Source: Agarophyton chilense (taxonomy: Eukaryota; Rhodophyta; Florideophyceae; Gracilariales; Gracilariaceae). From it: a DNA stretch of 64,000 nucleotides. Within the stretch, counting starts at the first letter, position 1. Each line of letters starts with the position of its first letter. Shown here piece by piece: positions 51,901-62,901 of the stretch. The notes under the pieces were generated by a model. That model ran no database searches and was not told where the DNA came from. It was given only the letters and a program-made list of their open reading frames with translations. The stretch spans positions 1,426,001 to 1,490,000 of the forward strand of contig JARGXX010000098.1 of NCBI GenBank assembly GCA_030374765.1, given 5' to 3'. The position numbers were made by a program, and so were the translations under genes.

Positions 51901-54900
51901 GCTCAGGCGCTTCGTTCGGGTAACGTAGCGCGCGAATTGCCAGATGTTGGCGCGCAGCACCCATTTTCGCAATATTTGCATTTGAAAAAATCATAAATTT
52001 TAGGCGCGCTGGGCTTTCTGCCAAATCCTGCGTTTGCACATGTTTTATTGTAACATTTTTGCTGCACAACGTGGAGGCGTGCGTCGAGTGTGGCACTCAA
52101 AGGCGCTTGGTTTCAGCCACATCTCCGCTGCACAGTCGAGCTGTGTTGTAAGCTGGATAATGTGCGAAATTTTTATCAAAAGAAAGGGTTGTGTTATGCG
52201 TTTGCGCTTGGTTCTGTGGCTATTTCGTGGAGGCAGATGGCACATTGTCAGGCGTTTTGTATGTGCGTTTTTGGGGTCGTGTACGCGGCTGAAAAAGGTG
52301 CGTTTGCGCTTGGTTCTAGGATGGTTTTCATATCCGGCAACACTGGGGGTCGATATTCGATGGTATTGCCAAGTTCAATGTAGGTTGAGTGTGGTGAGTA
52401 GTAGGTCACGCGAGTGCTGGCGCCACACTCTTAGCTAAAGAAGACGCGTGCAGTGCGTTTAGTGAGGTAGGGATGACGTATGCTTAACGATGACAGGTAG
52501 ATTCTATATATATTACAGGTTGTAAGTGTGGGCTGGCGCTTGGTAAAACGCAGTTGTCAGTAGCGCTTGGTAATTACATACACCAAGCGCCACGCGCTGC
52601 ATTCGACGTATGTGCGATTTTGACCCCCTGGATGGAAAACGTTGTGCTGGAGAGCGCGTATGACACATTGGCACGCTCAAAAAATCGTGGCTAATTGCGC
52701 TCAGGCGCTTCGTTCGGGTAACGTAGCGCGCGAATTGCCAGATGTTGGCGCGCAGCACCCATTTTCGCAATATTTGCATTTGAAAAAATCATAAATTTTA
52801 GGCGCGCTGGGCTTTCTGCCAAATCCTGCGTTTGCACATGTTTTATTGTAACATTTTTGCTGCACAACGTGGAGGCGTGCGTCGAGTGTGGCACTCAAAG
52901 GCGCTTGGTTTCAGCCACATCTCCGCTGCACAGTCGAGCTGTGTTGTAAGCTGGATAATGTGCGAAATTTTTATCAAAAGAAAGGGTTGTGTTATGCGTT
53001 TGCGCTTGGTTCTGTGGCTATTTCGTGGAGGCAGATGGCACATTGTCAGGCGTTTTGTATGTGCGTTTTTGGGGTCGTGTACGCGGCTGAAAAAGGTGCG
53101 TTTGCGCTTGGTTCTAGGATGGTTTTCATATCCGGCAACACTGGGGGTCGATATTCGATGGTATTGCCAAGTTCAATGTAGGTTGAGTGTGGTGAGTAGT
53201 AGGTCACGCGAGTGCTGGCGCCACACTCTTAGCTAAAGAAGACGCGTGCAGTGCGTTTAGTGAGGTAGGGATGACGTATGCTTAACGATGACAGGTAGAT
53301 TCTATATATATTACAGGTTGTAAGTGTGGGCTGGCGCTTGGTAAAACGCAGTTGTCAGTAGCGCTTGGTAATTACATACACCAAGCGCCACGCGCTGCAT
53401 TCGACGTATGTGCGATTTTGACCCCCTGGATGGAAAACGTTGTGCTGGAGAGCGCGTATGACACATTGGCACGCTCAAAAAATCGTGGCTAATTGCGCTC
53501 AGGCGCTTCGTTCGGGTAACGTAGCGCGCGAATTGCCAGATGTTGGCGCGCAGCACCCATTTTCGCAATATTTGCATTTGAAAAAATCATAAATTTTAGG
53601 CGCGCTGGGCTTTCTGCCAAATCCTGCGTTTGCACATGTTTTATTGTAACATTTTTGCTGCACAACGTGGAGGCGTGCGTCGAGTGTGGCACTCAAAGGC
53701 GCTTGGTTTCAGCCACATCTCCGCTGCACAGTCGAGCTGTGTTGTAAGCTGGATAATGTGCGAAATTTTTATCAAAAGAAAGGGTTGTGTTATGCGTTTG
53801 CGCTTGGTTCTGTGGCTATTTCGTGGAGGCAGATGGCACATTGTCAGGCGTTTTGTATGTGCGTTTTTGGGGTCGTGTACGCGGCTGAAAAAGGTGCGTT
53901 TGCGCTTGGTTCTAGGATGGTTTTCATATCCGGCAACACTGGGGGTCGATATTCGATGGTATTGCCAAGTTCAATGTAGGTTGAGTGTGGTGAGTAGTAG
54001 GTCACGCGAGTGCTGGCGCCACACTCTTAGCTAAAGAAGACGCGTGCAGTGCGTTTAGTGAGGTAGGGATGACGTATGCTTAACGATGACAGGTAGATTC
54101 TATATATATTACAGGTTGTAAGTGTGGGCTGGCGCTTGGTAAAACGCAGTTGTCAGTAGCGCTTGGTAATTACATACACCAAGCGCCACGCGCTGCATTC
54201 GACGTATGTGCGATTTTGACCCCCTGGATGGAAAACGTTGTGCTGGAGAGCGCGTATGACACATTGGCACGCTCAAAAAATCGTGGCTAATTGCGCTCAG
54301 GCGCTTCGTTCGGGTAACGTAGCGCGCGAATTGCCAGATGTTGGCGCGCAGCACCCATTTTCGCAATATTTGCATTTGAAAAAATCATAAATTTTAGGCG
54401 CGCTGGGCTTTCTGCCAAATCCTGCGTTTGCACATGTTTTATTGTAACATTTTTGCTGCACAACGTGGAGGCGTGCGTCGAGTGTGGCACTCAAAGGCGC
54501 TTGGTTTCAGCCACATCTCCGCTGCACAGTCGAGCTGTGTTGTAAGCTGGATAATGTGCGAAATTTTTATCAAAAGAATGGGTTGTGTTATGCGTTTGCG
54601 CTTGGTTCTGTGGCTATTTCGTGGAGGCAGATGGCACATTGTCAGGCGTTTTGTATGTGCGTTTTTGGGGTCGTGTACGCGGCTGAAAAAGGTGCGTTTG
54701 CGCTTGGTTCTAGGATGGTTTTCATATCCGGCAACACTGGGGGTCGATATTCGATGGTATTGCCAAGTTCAATGTAGGTTGAGTGTGGTGAGTAGTAGGT
54801 CACGCGAGTGCTGGCGCCACACTCTTAGCTAAAGAAGACGCGTGCAGTGCGTTTAGTGAGGTAGGGATGACGTATGCTTAACGATGACAGGTAGATTCTA

Positions 54901-56617
54901 TATATATTACAGGTTGTAAGTGTGGGCTGGCGCTTGGTAAAACGCAGTTGTCAGTAGCGCTTGGTAATTACATACACCAAGCGCCACGCGCTGCATTCGA
55001 CGTATGTGCGATTTTGACCCCCTGGATGGAAAACGTTGTGCTGGAGAGCGCGTATGACACATTGGCACGCTCAAAAAATCGTGGCTAATTGCGCTCAGGC
55101 GCTTCGTTCGGGTAACGTAGCGCGCGAATTGCCAGATGTTGGCGCGCAGCACCCATTTTCGCAATATTTGCATTTGAAAAAATCATAAATTTTAGGCGCG
55201 CTGGGCTTTCTGCCAAATCCTGCGTTTGCACATGTTTTATTGTAACATTTTTGCTGCACAACGTGGAGGCGTGCGTCGAGTGTGGCACTCAAAGGCGCTT
55301 GGTTTCAGCCACATCTCCGCTGCACAGTCGAGCTGTGTTGTAAGCTGGATAATGTGCGAAATTTTTATCAAAAGAATGGGTTGTGTTATGCGTTTGCGCT
55401 TGGTTCTGTGGCTATTTCGTGGAGGCAGATGGCACATTGTCAGGCGTTTTGTATGTGCGTTTTTGGGGTCGTGTACGCGGCTGAAAAAGGTGCGTTTGCG
55501 CTTGGTTCTAGGATGGTTTTCATATCCGGCAACACTGGGGGTCGATATTCGATGGTATTGCCAAGTTCAATGTAGGTTGAGTGTGGTGAGTAGTAGGTCA
55601 CGCGAGTGCTGGCGCCACACTCTTAGCTAAAGAAGACGCGTGCAGTGCGTTTAGTGAGGTAGGGATGACGTATGCTTAACGATGACAGGTAGATTCTTAT
55701 GACGTTAAGGTTTGTCCAACAGTGGCATCGCCACTAAGTAGCTATCGGTCAGGGCCTATATATATTACAGGTTGTAAGTGTGGGCTGGCGCTTGGTAAAA
55801 CGCAGTTGTCAGTAGCGCTTGGTAATTACATACACCAAGCGCCACGCGCTGCATTCGACGTATGTGCGATTTTGACCCCCTGGATGGAAAACGTTGTGCT
55901 GGAGAGCGCGTATGACACATTGGCACGCTCAAAAAATCGTGGCTAATTGCGCTCAGGCGCTTCGTTCGGGTAACGTAGCGCGCGAATTGCCAGATGTTGG
56001 CGCGCAGCACCCATTTTCGCAATATTTGCATTTGAAAAAATCATAAATTTTAGGCGCGCTGGGCTTTCTGCCAAATCCTGCGTTTGCACATGTTTTATTG
56101 TAACATTTTTGCTGCACAACGTGGAGGCGTGCGTCGAGTGTGGCACTCAAAGGCGCTTGGTTTCAGCCACATCTCCGCTGCACAGTCGAGCTGTGTTGTA
56201 AGCTGGATAATGTGCGAAATTTTTATCAAAAGAAAGGGTTGTGTTATGCGTTTGCGCTTGGTTCTGTGGCTATTTCGTGGAGGCAGATGGCACATTGTCA
56301 GGCGTTTTGTATGTGCGTTTTTGGGGTCGTGTACGCGGCTGAAAAAGGTGCGTTTGCGCTTGGTTCTAGGATGGTTTTCATATCCGGCAACACTGGGGGT
56401 CGATATTCGATGGTATTGCCAAGTTCAATGTAGGTTGAGTGTGGTGAGTAGTAGGTCACGCGAGTGCTGGCGCCACACTCTCAGCTAAAGAAGACGCGTG
56501 CAGTGCGTTTAGTGAGGTAGGGATGACGTATGCTTAACGATGACAGGTAGATTCTTATGACGTTAAGGTTTGTCCAACAGTGGCATCGCCACTAAGTAGC
56601 TATCGGTCAGGGCCTAC
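48950..56617. repeat. Head-to-tail array of nine A units
   Basis: Units start at 48,950, 49,808, 50,909, 51,707, 52,505, 53,303, 54,101, 54,899 and 55,757. Periods are 858, 1,101, then 798 five times, then 858. The left edge is always TATATATATTACAGG, but the preceding base context is one of three points within the linker or telomere-like tract: after GGTAGATTC, after CAGGGCC, or after AAACTTTACC. So units share one fixed end and have variable opposite ends. The units at 54,101 and 54,899 share an AAAGAATGGG variant, showing that neighbours were copied from each other. Small open frames recur but carry no domain. Confidence 0.95.
50668..50908. repeat. Telomere-like TTTAGGGG tract inside the A array
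   Basis: Seven perfect TTTAGGGG octamers at about 50,728-50,783, preceded by TCAGGGG and followed by GTTTTAGGAGAAGCTTTACC, a unique GGGATTTTGAATTTACGGAG segment, then degenerate TTTTAGGGG and TTCAGGGG repeats. It stops at AAACTTTACC, where the next A unit begins. The G-rich strand runs 5' to 3' rightwards. It resembles plant and algal TTTAGGG-type telomere repeats, but I cannot prove it is the host telomere. Confidence 0.75.
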
Positions 56618-56965
56618 GGGAGTTTACGTTTTCGTAGAGGAAACCATTGTGTACGGGCTTTTACAGGTTTCAGGGGTTTAGGGGTTTAGGGGTTTAGGGG
56701 TTTAGGGGTTTTAGGAGAAGCTTTACCTTTATGGGATTTTGAAGTTACGGAGAGGAAAACATTGTGTAGGGGTTTTAGGGGTTTTAGAGGTTCAGGGGTT
56801 CAGGGGTTCAGGGGGTTTAGGGGAAACTTTACCTTTATGGGATTTTTTATTTACGGAGAGGAAAACATTGTTTAGGGGCTGGAGGGCTTTAGGGGTTTTA
56901 GGGGAAGCTTTTCGTTTATTGGATTTTAGGGGTTTTAGGAGTCTAGAGTCGAGACGTCAAGTTCC
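56618..56965. repeat. Telomere-like TTTAGGGG tract at the right end of the array
   Basis: Same layout as the internal tract: four perfect TTTAGGGG octamers (about 56,678-56,709), the GGGATTTTGAAGTTACGGAG segment, degenerate TTTTAGGGG/TTCAGGGG repeats, then two further rounds of AAACTTTACC or AGCTTTTCG plus GGGATTTT-like text. It is longer than the internal tract, and shows what lies beyond the point where the internal one was cut by an A unit. Confidence 0.75.
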
Positions 56966-57360
56966 ATTATAGTACGAATGCGTGGTGAACAGATTGTTTG
57001 AGGGTGTACTCGATATCTGCGGTGGTTGGATAAAGTTCTGTGTTGAGCGACCTGCATTCGATAAGTGTACTGGGCTTTATGTGTAGGACTGATATAGAGT
57101 GTAGGTTGTTTCGTTACACTGTATTTTTGAGGCGGAGTTGGGGTATTTAGGGGCTGAGGTTGAGCTGGAGATAGAGTCGTTTGAATAACGCTTGTTGCTG
57201 GGTTGGGTGTAATGTAACGGTCGAATATGGGGTGTTTGGCGTTATACTTAAGTATAAAGAGTAGGAAATGTGGTTTTCTGTGGCAAGGAAGAGAGTTGAA
57301 AGCAAAATGGAGAAAGAAGAATGGGTGTTTATTGTACCGGGTTGGAATCTAAAATCGTGC
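56966..57360. other. Unique spacer right of the telomere-like tract
   Basis: About 400 bp without a recognised repeat or gene. It lies just 3' of the helicase paralogue, so it probably holds that gene's terminator and polyadenylation region. Confidence 0.4.
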
Positions 57361-60300
57361 TTAAATGAGTGTTGTGGTTGACTTCCACCAAGCTGCAAGG
57401 CGTAGAATGTTGGGTACGGCAAAGTGGTTGTTGTGTGTTAACCAATCATGAAACATGGCGTCTATTTCAAGGTGGAGGGGTGAGGAATCTTGGGAGGATT
57501 GGGAAATGGAGTTGAACTTGGATTGCATGCGGCCGTCAAAGAGGTGGAGTGCAATTTCGGAGCGAGTTTTGGAGCATGTTCGCCACAAGACCCATGCCAG
57601 TTGATAGAGCGAAATGAAGATGCAGTGTCTTGTTCCAAAAGTGTGCGGTTGAGAATGAGTTTTGAGTCCCTTGCAGAATCCGAGATGGCAACGGTAGCAG
57701 GTTCCTTGAGGTGATTTATCGAACCTGCAGTTGCGCGATATATGGTGCGGCGAAAAGCATCTGAAGCATCGTTGACGGGAATGGGGGCATGCATGAGTGT
57801 CCGTCAAGTGCACTTGCGTTTTTTCGTGCAGCAAGCATGGCACACAGAGAGGGGCAAGTCGGCGGGAGAGCTCCTCGAAGTGTGACACGATTTGTTGCGG
57901 TGTTTTTCGTTCCAAGGTGTAAAAGAAGGTGGCAGAGTGCGACTGAGATTGAGAATGAGCGACAGTGGGCGATTGGGTCGCTGCGGATGGATGCGTGGTT
58001 GTCAGCAACGGCGATGGAGTGGAGGTGGGGGGTCGTGGTGGACGACTGGCGTGGGGTTTGGGGCTTTGTGTTGGGCCGCCGTTGGTGTTGGTGTTTTGGT
58101 TGTTTAAGGATGTTCTGTTTGATTGATTGGCACGGTTTTTTGGCGGCGTGGGCGTTTGTGGGGAAGCGCTGGGTGACGGTGAAATGGATTGGGCGTGCTG
58201 AGAGGCAGAAGGGGTAGCGGAAACGGAGCTTCGTTCCGGGGTGGGAGAGGGGGAGACAGCTGCGATGCTATTGCAAATATCGCAATTAAGAACCGAAGGA
58301 GAGAAGAGACAGATGCCTGGTTCTTTTCCGTCCATGTGGAAATAGAGGGCGTTCCTTCGACAAACAGATTTGCATTCGACCCAATGCTGCGCTTCCAACC
58401 AACGCTCCGTGGAAAGTGCTTGGTTGTATATGCGATTGGGCTCCTCAAACGCATTTGTGTTGGATGAGGACGAAGAAAGAGTTTCCGTAACGAGTTTGAA
58501 GTAGGGCTGGAAATAAATGGTGACGCAAGTGGATGGGTTTCCATCGCGGCCGGCCCTGCCGGCCTGTTGCGCGAGGTCGCAAAGACTCGCTACTCCACCA
58601 AAGTTGAAAACCAGGCGAACGTTGGGAACGTCGATGCCCGTACCAAAAGAAGAGGTGCAAACCATGAAGAGAATGTGGTTGGTTGTGGGTGCGCTGGAAG
58701 AAGGCGGAGAGTTCCAAAGGGTGTGAGCCCGGCGTTTACGAACATCGGAGAGACCAGAATGGTACAGGAGAACCGTGACAGTAGTGGATTGTTTAAGGGC
58801 ACCAAAAGAAGAACGCGAAGCGGCGAGAGCTTCATGGACAGCTTCGGCAGCCGGGCGTGTTAACGAGAATATAAGAACGCGAGCTAGGGTTGTGTCAGCC
58901 GACGAGTGAAGCAATCGAGCCACATGCTCTTGCATGATTGAGACGCCCAGCTGAAGCAGGTATCCAAACACATCCTGAAAGTGGCCATGAGCGGCGCGAA
59001 AGCGTGTGGCACGCGAAGTGCTGGGGGCTGAGCTTAGCTGATACACGACAAAAGAAATGTTGTTTCTTGCAGTCGAAGAAGCGTACACATGCGCGTTCGG
59101 GATATGCAGCTGCGACAGAAGAAGGGGGCGGTCGCGCGGCGGCACTGTCGCGCTTAAAAGCACGCGAGGGATCTTTGTGGGAATATGGCCGAAGCAGTTG
59201 TGGAGGTTGGCCAAGCACGGGCGAAAGTGTTGCCATAAAAGAAATAAGTGACATTCATCGATGGCAATGCGGGCGAGGCGGTCGGCGGCGATCAGTCGCG
59301 TGGTGAACTCTGTAAAAGAAGGAAGAGAAAGTCTTTCAGCGGAAAAGATGTAAATGTCGGCAAAGGAGTGCGATCCGGGAGGGGTGGGTGTACGAGAAGC
59401 ACGAAGGCCGAAGAGCTGAGCGCGCAGTTCGTATTCACTGAGCAAGGCTGTGAGAGGGGTGATGAGAACGGTGGAGTATTTGCCCTTTTCCATGAAGACG
59501 GGGAGCAGAAGAGATAGTGTTTTTCCAGATCCAGTCGGCTGGAGTAGTAGCATGTTGGACAGCCTGTTGTACACGGCCGCTGTGTTCACAAATTGTTGGT
59601 GGGACTTGAATAAAGCGGAGTCGTTGGAAAGTGCCTGTCTTAGTGCTCGGAGCATTTCTGATGTAATATGTTCGTAGGTCACAAGCGGTTGTTGTAAGAG
59701 AGAAGCTCCACCGCGCGGTATGGCGGCTGCCATAAAAGCAGGCGGATGTGGATTGAAAGGATGAGAGGCGGCCAGGTTTAGGTTGATTTGAGAATGGGGG
59801 ATCGCAGAGCGGTCAGTGGGAGGGGACGGGGTTGGCTGCGATGTATGGATGGAGCGCTTTGGTTCAGGTGTAGGTAGAACTGTGTCAGTAACCGGACGTT
59901 TTCTGTGGTGGTGTTGTTGTTGTTGTTGGGTGAGGGGAGCATTAAGAAGAAGACCGAGATACTGGTGCCATTTGCTGGACCACTCGCGATATTTGGAAAG
60001 TTGAGAGTGCTGCAAACCGGATATGTCATGTGGTGTACGAGCGTAAAGAAAAGCGGCGGTGTGCGCAGAGTGGCCCGCCTGGCCATGGGCAGTGGTCAAT
60101 AGCTCTTCCAAGATGTGATCGGCTACAGAAGATGCGGTGACATTGGAAACTGTGTTGGTCATTCCCACGGTGAAGTTTCTATAGTCGTTGAAGGATATCG
60201 GGAAACCGCGTTTGCTCAAGTGAGAGCTGATTATCGAGCGGATGGTGTTTGCGGCATACGGAATTCCGCAGTTGGCGAACAGCATTTTCCAATGCATCTG

Positions 60301-62901
60301 GAAACAGTTTTCTCCGTGTAGGCAGCGGACGATATATGCTTCAAACGGACGTATCAGAGTCAAGTACATGAGCAGAAGACGGGATGTTTGGGCATCGGGA
60401 AAGCGAGCAATCGGAGTGGCGGCCCCTTTGCTGTTTCGCGTTTTCATGTACCGGCAAATGAGGACAGGCGATTTGTCGATGAGCATGAGACAACGTTGAA
60501 AGTGTTGGTCGTTGTGGATACGGTATGTCTCAATCTCTGTGCCGCGCGCAGGAGAGCCCGACGAAAGGTGTAGCGCAACCAACAGGCGTTCTTGGATTTT
60601 CTGTGCACATGAGAGCCACCTCGACAACGCATGCGTGAACATATCGGTGCCCAAAATGTCGGTTGTGGGCAGTTGTGTGCGGGGAAAGGTACCGTTTTGC
60701 TTGCGTTGCGGAAGAAACGGAGTGTGGTCGGTGTTGGAGTTGTGGGGCATGGAAGACGTGAGACAAGTGAAAACGAAAGCCATGTTTTGTTCGATAAATG
60801 GGCGGTTGTTGAGGTTGGTAAGGAAAGAAAAGCCTGGGCTTTTGTTGAAGGAGTCGTCCTGAAGTGAGTGTAGCGCGTTTGTGAAACCGGTTGGCAGAGC
60901 GTGGCCAAGAAGCAGGTCGTTGTGAAGAGTATGTTGTATTTCTTTGTGTAGAGTTAAAACCAAAGAGCCGACTTCTGAGAGGGCGAGGTGAGTGTCACGC
61001 ACTATGCCGCAGGACGGGTGAACATCACAATTGTGGAAAGAAACGAACATTTCCTCGCGAGAGGATATGGACATTGCAAGCGTGAGTGTCTTTCTGACAA
61101 ACGAAAGGGCGTTGTTGGAATCAGCGTCGATTGCCGCGTCGATGGTACGCATGCGTTCTTGAACGTGAACTGGGCGTTCGGAAGCAGGGGTGGCAGGTTG
61201 CAACAGGGGAGAAGATTTGGAGAGCACGTGCAGTTCGTGTATGGCGCAGGCACAGATGCCATATTGAAGAGCGGCGAGGAGGTGCGTCACATCTGAGGCG
61301 GCTGCAAAACGAAAGGAGGTATTGTTGGGGTCGTGAGAAATGACCGTGTCGTAAGGCTCAGGCGTGCGGTCAGACGGCAAGGGGGCAGCGATAGGCGGGT
61401 TGGGGTCGGTGCTTATCACGCTTGCGCAAGCAATGAAGTTGCGAACGGAGAGGAGATCCAAAGAGTGGTATGGCGCTAAAGATTGAAGCAAGAAGGGCTT
61501 GAGCGCGCTATGGACCGCTGGGCCATGTTGGGTTGGAGGAAAGGGAGCGGGGAGCTCACCAGAGGAAGACATGCGAATGGCATCCAACACGGAAGTAGTG
61601 TAGCAGTACATGAGGTCTGAGTCGGGTACGAGATGAGGGAGGTTTGCCCTTGTCCTGTGAGTAAACACAAGCAAACGGGAAATGTGTGAAGCGTAACGCT
61701 TGAGGGTTTCAGTGGAGACAGTTTTAAAAGCTGTGTCGGTGCGCTTGTTGAGGCGGTCCAAGAAAGCCAGGGAGGTCTTACTAACCAAAATGTTCACCTG
61801 AGAGAGGTAGTCGAAGATGTGGTGGGTGATGGTGCTTTCAGCGGATGTGGGCGTTGTGCCAGTTCTGGATAGTTGAGCCGCCACATCCAGATGAACATGA
61901 AGCGAGTGAAGAACGATGTCAAACTTGGAAAAGGTGATGAAAGAATTCTTCTCCGAGTGGTGACGAAGCAAAGGGTCTGATTGCGAACAAGGAGCGCCGG
62001 TGTTGAACTTTTGTAAAAAGTGGTTAATGTGTTGAAGCGGGGGCTCGATGCCTTTGGCAGTCGTTGCCACTGGACGATGGGGTGGTTGGAGACAAACAGG
62101 CTGCGCCGGGGGGGTATCAGGCCGTGCCGCAGGCGCCTGCGGAACCTGGAAAGTTTTGGACAAGCAGCCTATGGGTTGAGCATTGGTAACGGGGAATAAA
62201 CGGCGACGAACGCCGCCGTACACTGTCTGCAAGGCAATACGGCCCGACGAGACGGTACGGTCAAGGTGTGGCTGGGCAACCGCAGGCGACATATTGTGGC
62301 ATTCGATCAGATGCGCTTGCAAACGAACGGGGTCGAGGTAGCAGAATTTGCAGAGCGGGCACTGATAGCCATTGTGAATGGCAATGTGTGCCAGGGGCGT
62401 GAGGAACGTAGAGGGCCCGGACACAAATTGAGCGTTGTGTTGGGGGCGATACTTTTGCCACACGGGGGCAACGTTAGAGTTGTTGCGCAAGGTGTGCACC
62501 TCGTGCAGGATTGCCATTGACATGGGACTTGCAATTTCCAAAGGGATGGAGTGCTGTTTGCGCAAGTGATGTTGGATTGCGCGGGCAGACGGCAGCCCAC
62601 ACTGGCAGTTGACGCACAACGGAAAGAACCCAATAGAATGAATACCCATATTCACAATGGTACCGAGTGCCATGATAAAAGAGGAAGAATCGTCGGCTGC
62701 ATTTGCGTCGGTAACGGGTAAGTCGGAATGGGGTTGAGCATGGGCGTCACGCGCCACGGGCGGAGGCGGTGGGGGGAGCAGGGGATTAGGGGGAGTGGGC
62801 GGTGAGATGTTCACCGCAGCCCTCGGTGGGCTGTGCACCGAAGAGGGGATGAACACGGGCAAGCCATGTTCGCCGGCGGAGGATAAGCTGTTTTGCGACA
62901 T
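57361..62901 (-). CDS. Diverged C2H2 / tyrosine-recombinase-like / RecQ-type helicase paralogue
   Basis: A 1,846-residue protein from the ATG at 62,901 (MSQNSLSSAGEH); the frame is open a little further but has no earlier ATG. Domain order equals that of the tandem genes: a Pro-rich N-terminus, C2H2 fingers (CVNCQCG at 96; CPLCKFC after it), a recombinase-like domain with SSGSPARGTEIETYR, FNDYRNFTVGM and HGQAGHSAHTAAFLYAR (Tyr953), then the RecQ core with Walker A QPTGSGKT (1121-1128), DECH (1215-1218), LLSATVPP, FGTGIDVPNVR and QQAGRAGRDG (about 1444). A Ser/Thr/Pro-rich insert follows, then a knuckle CFRCFSPHHISRNC at 1712-1725. It is more GC-rich, with more Pro, Ser, Thr, His and Gln than the tandem genes, so it diverged long ago or came from another source. 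The box is DECH, not DEAH. No protease partner is visible beside it. Confidence 0.9.
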   Translation of the reverse strand: MSQNSLSSAGEHGLPVFIPSSVHSPPRAAVNISPPTPPNPLLPPPPPPVARDAHAQPHSDLPVTDANAADDSSSFIMALGTIVNMGIHSIGFFPLCVNCQCGLPSARAIQHHLRKQHSIPLEIASPMSMAILHEVHTLRNNSNVAPVWQKYRPQHNAQFVSGPSTFLTPLAHIAIHNGYQCPLCKFCYLDPVRLQAHLIECHNMSPAVAQPHLDRTVSSGRIALQTVYGGVRRRLFPVTNAQPIGCLSKTFQVPQAPAARPDTPPAQPVCLQPPHRPVATTAKGIEPPLQHINHFLQKFNTGAPCSQSDPLLRHHSEKNSFITFSKFDIVLHSLHVHLDVAAQLSRTGTTPTSAESTITHHIFDYLSQVNILVSKTSLAFLDRLNKRTDTAFKTVSTETLKRYASHISRLLVFTHRTRANLPHLVPDSDLMYCYTTSVLDAIRMSSSGELPAPFPPTQHGPAVHSALKPFLLQSLAPYHSLDLLSVRNFIACASVISTDPNPPIAAPLPSDRTPEPYDTVISHDPNNTSFRFAAASDVTHLLAALQYGICACAIHELHVLSKSSPLLQPATPASERPVHVQERMRTIDAAIDADSNNALSFVRKTLTLAMSISSREEMFVSFHNCDVHPSCGIVRDTHLALSEVGSLVLTLHKEIQHTLHNDLLLGHALPTGFTNALHSLQDDSFNKSPGFSFLTNLNNRPFIEQNMAFVFTCLTSSMPHNSNTDHTPFLPQRKQNGTFPRTQLPTTDILGTDMFTHALSRWLSCAQKIQERLLVALHLSSGSPARGTEIETYRIHNDQHFQRCLMLIDKSPVLICRYMKTRNSKGAATPIARFPDAQTSRLLLMYLTLIRPFEAYIVRCLHGENCFQMHWKMLFANCGIPYAANTIRSIISSHLSKRGFPISFNDYRNFTVGMTNTVSNVTASSVADHILEELLTTAHGQAGHSAHTAAFLYARTPHDISGLQHSQLSKYREWSSKWHQYLGLLLNAPLTQQQQQHHHRKRPVTDTVLPTPEPKRSIHTSQPTPSPPTDRSAIPHSQINLNLAASHPFNPHPPAFMAAAIPRGGASLLQQPLVTYEHITSEMLRALRQALSNDSALFKSHQQFVNTAAVYNRLSNMLLLQPTGSGKTLSLLLPVFMEKGKYSTVLITPLTALLSEYELRAQLFGLRASRTPTPPGSHSFADIYIFSAERLSLPSFTEFTTRLIAADRLARIAIDECHLFLLWQHFRPCLANLHNCFGHIPTKIPRVLLSATVPPRDRPLLLSQLHIPNAHVYASSTARNNISFVVYQLSSAPSTSRATRFRAAHGHFQDVFGYLLQLGVSIMQEHVARLLHSSADTTLARVLIFSLTRPAAEAVHEALAASRSSFGALKQSTTVTVLLYHSGLSDVRKRRAHTLWNSPPSSSAPTTNHILFMVCTSSFGTGIDVPNVRLVFNFGGVASLCDLAQQAGRAGRDGNPSTCVTIYFQPYFKLVTETLSSSSSNTNAFEEPNRIYNQALSTERWLEAQHWVECKSVCRRNALYFHMDGKEPGICLFSPSVLNCDICNSIAAVSPSPTPERSSVSATPSASQHAQSISPSPSASPQTPTPPKNRANQSNRTSLNNQNTNTNGGPTQSPKPHASRPPRPPTSTPSPLLTTTHPSAATQSPTVAHSQSQSHSATFFYTLERKTPQQIVSHFEELSRRLAPLCVPCLLHEKTQVHLTDTHACPHSRQRCFRCFSPHHISRNCRFDKSPQGTCYRCHLGFCKGLKTHSQPHTFGTRHCIFISLYQLAWVLWRTCSKTRSEIALHLFDGRMQSKFNSISQSSQDSSPLHLEIDAMFHDWLTHNNHFAVPNILRLAAWWKSTTTLI

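Noticed and set aside
50909-55756. CRISPR-like array
   Set aside because: The period is 798 bp with nearly identical whole units and no unique spacers; the setting is eukaryotic.
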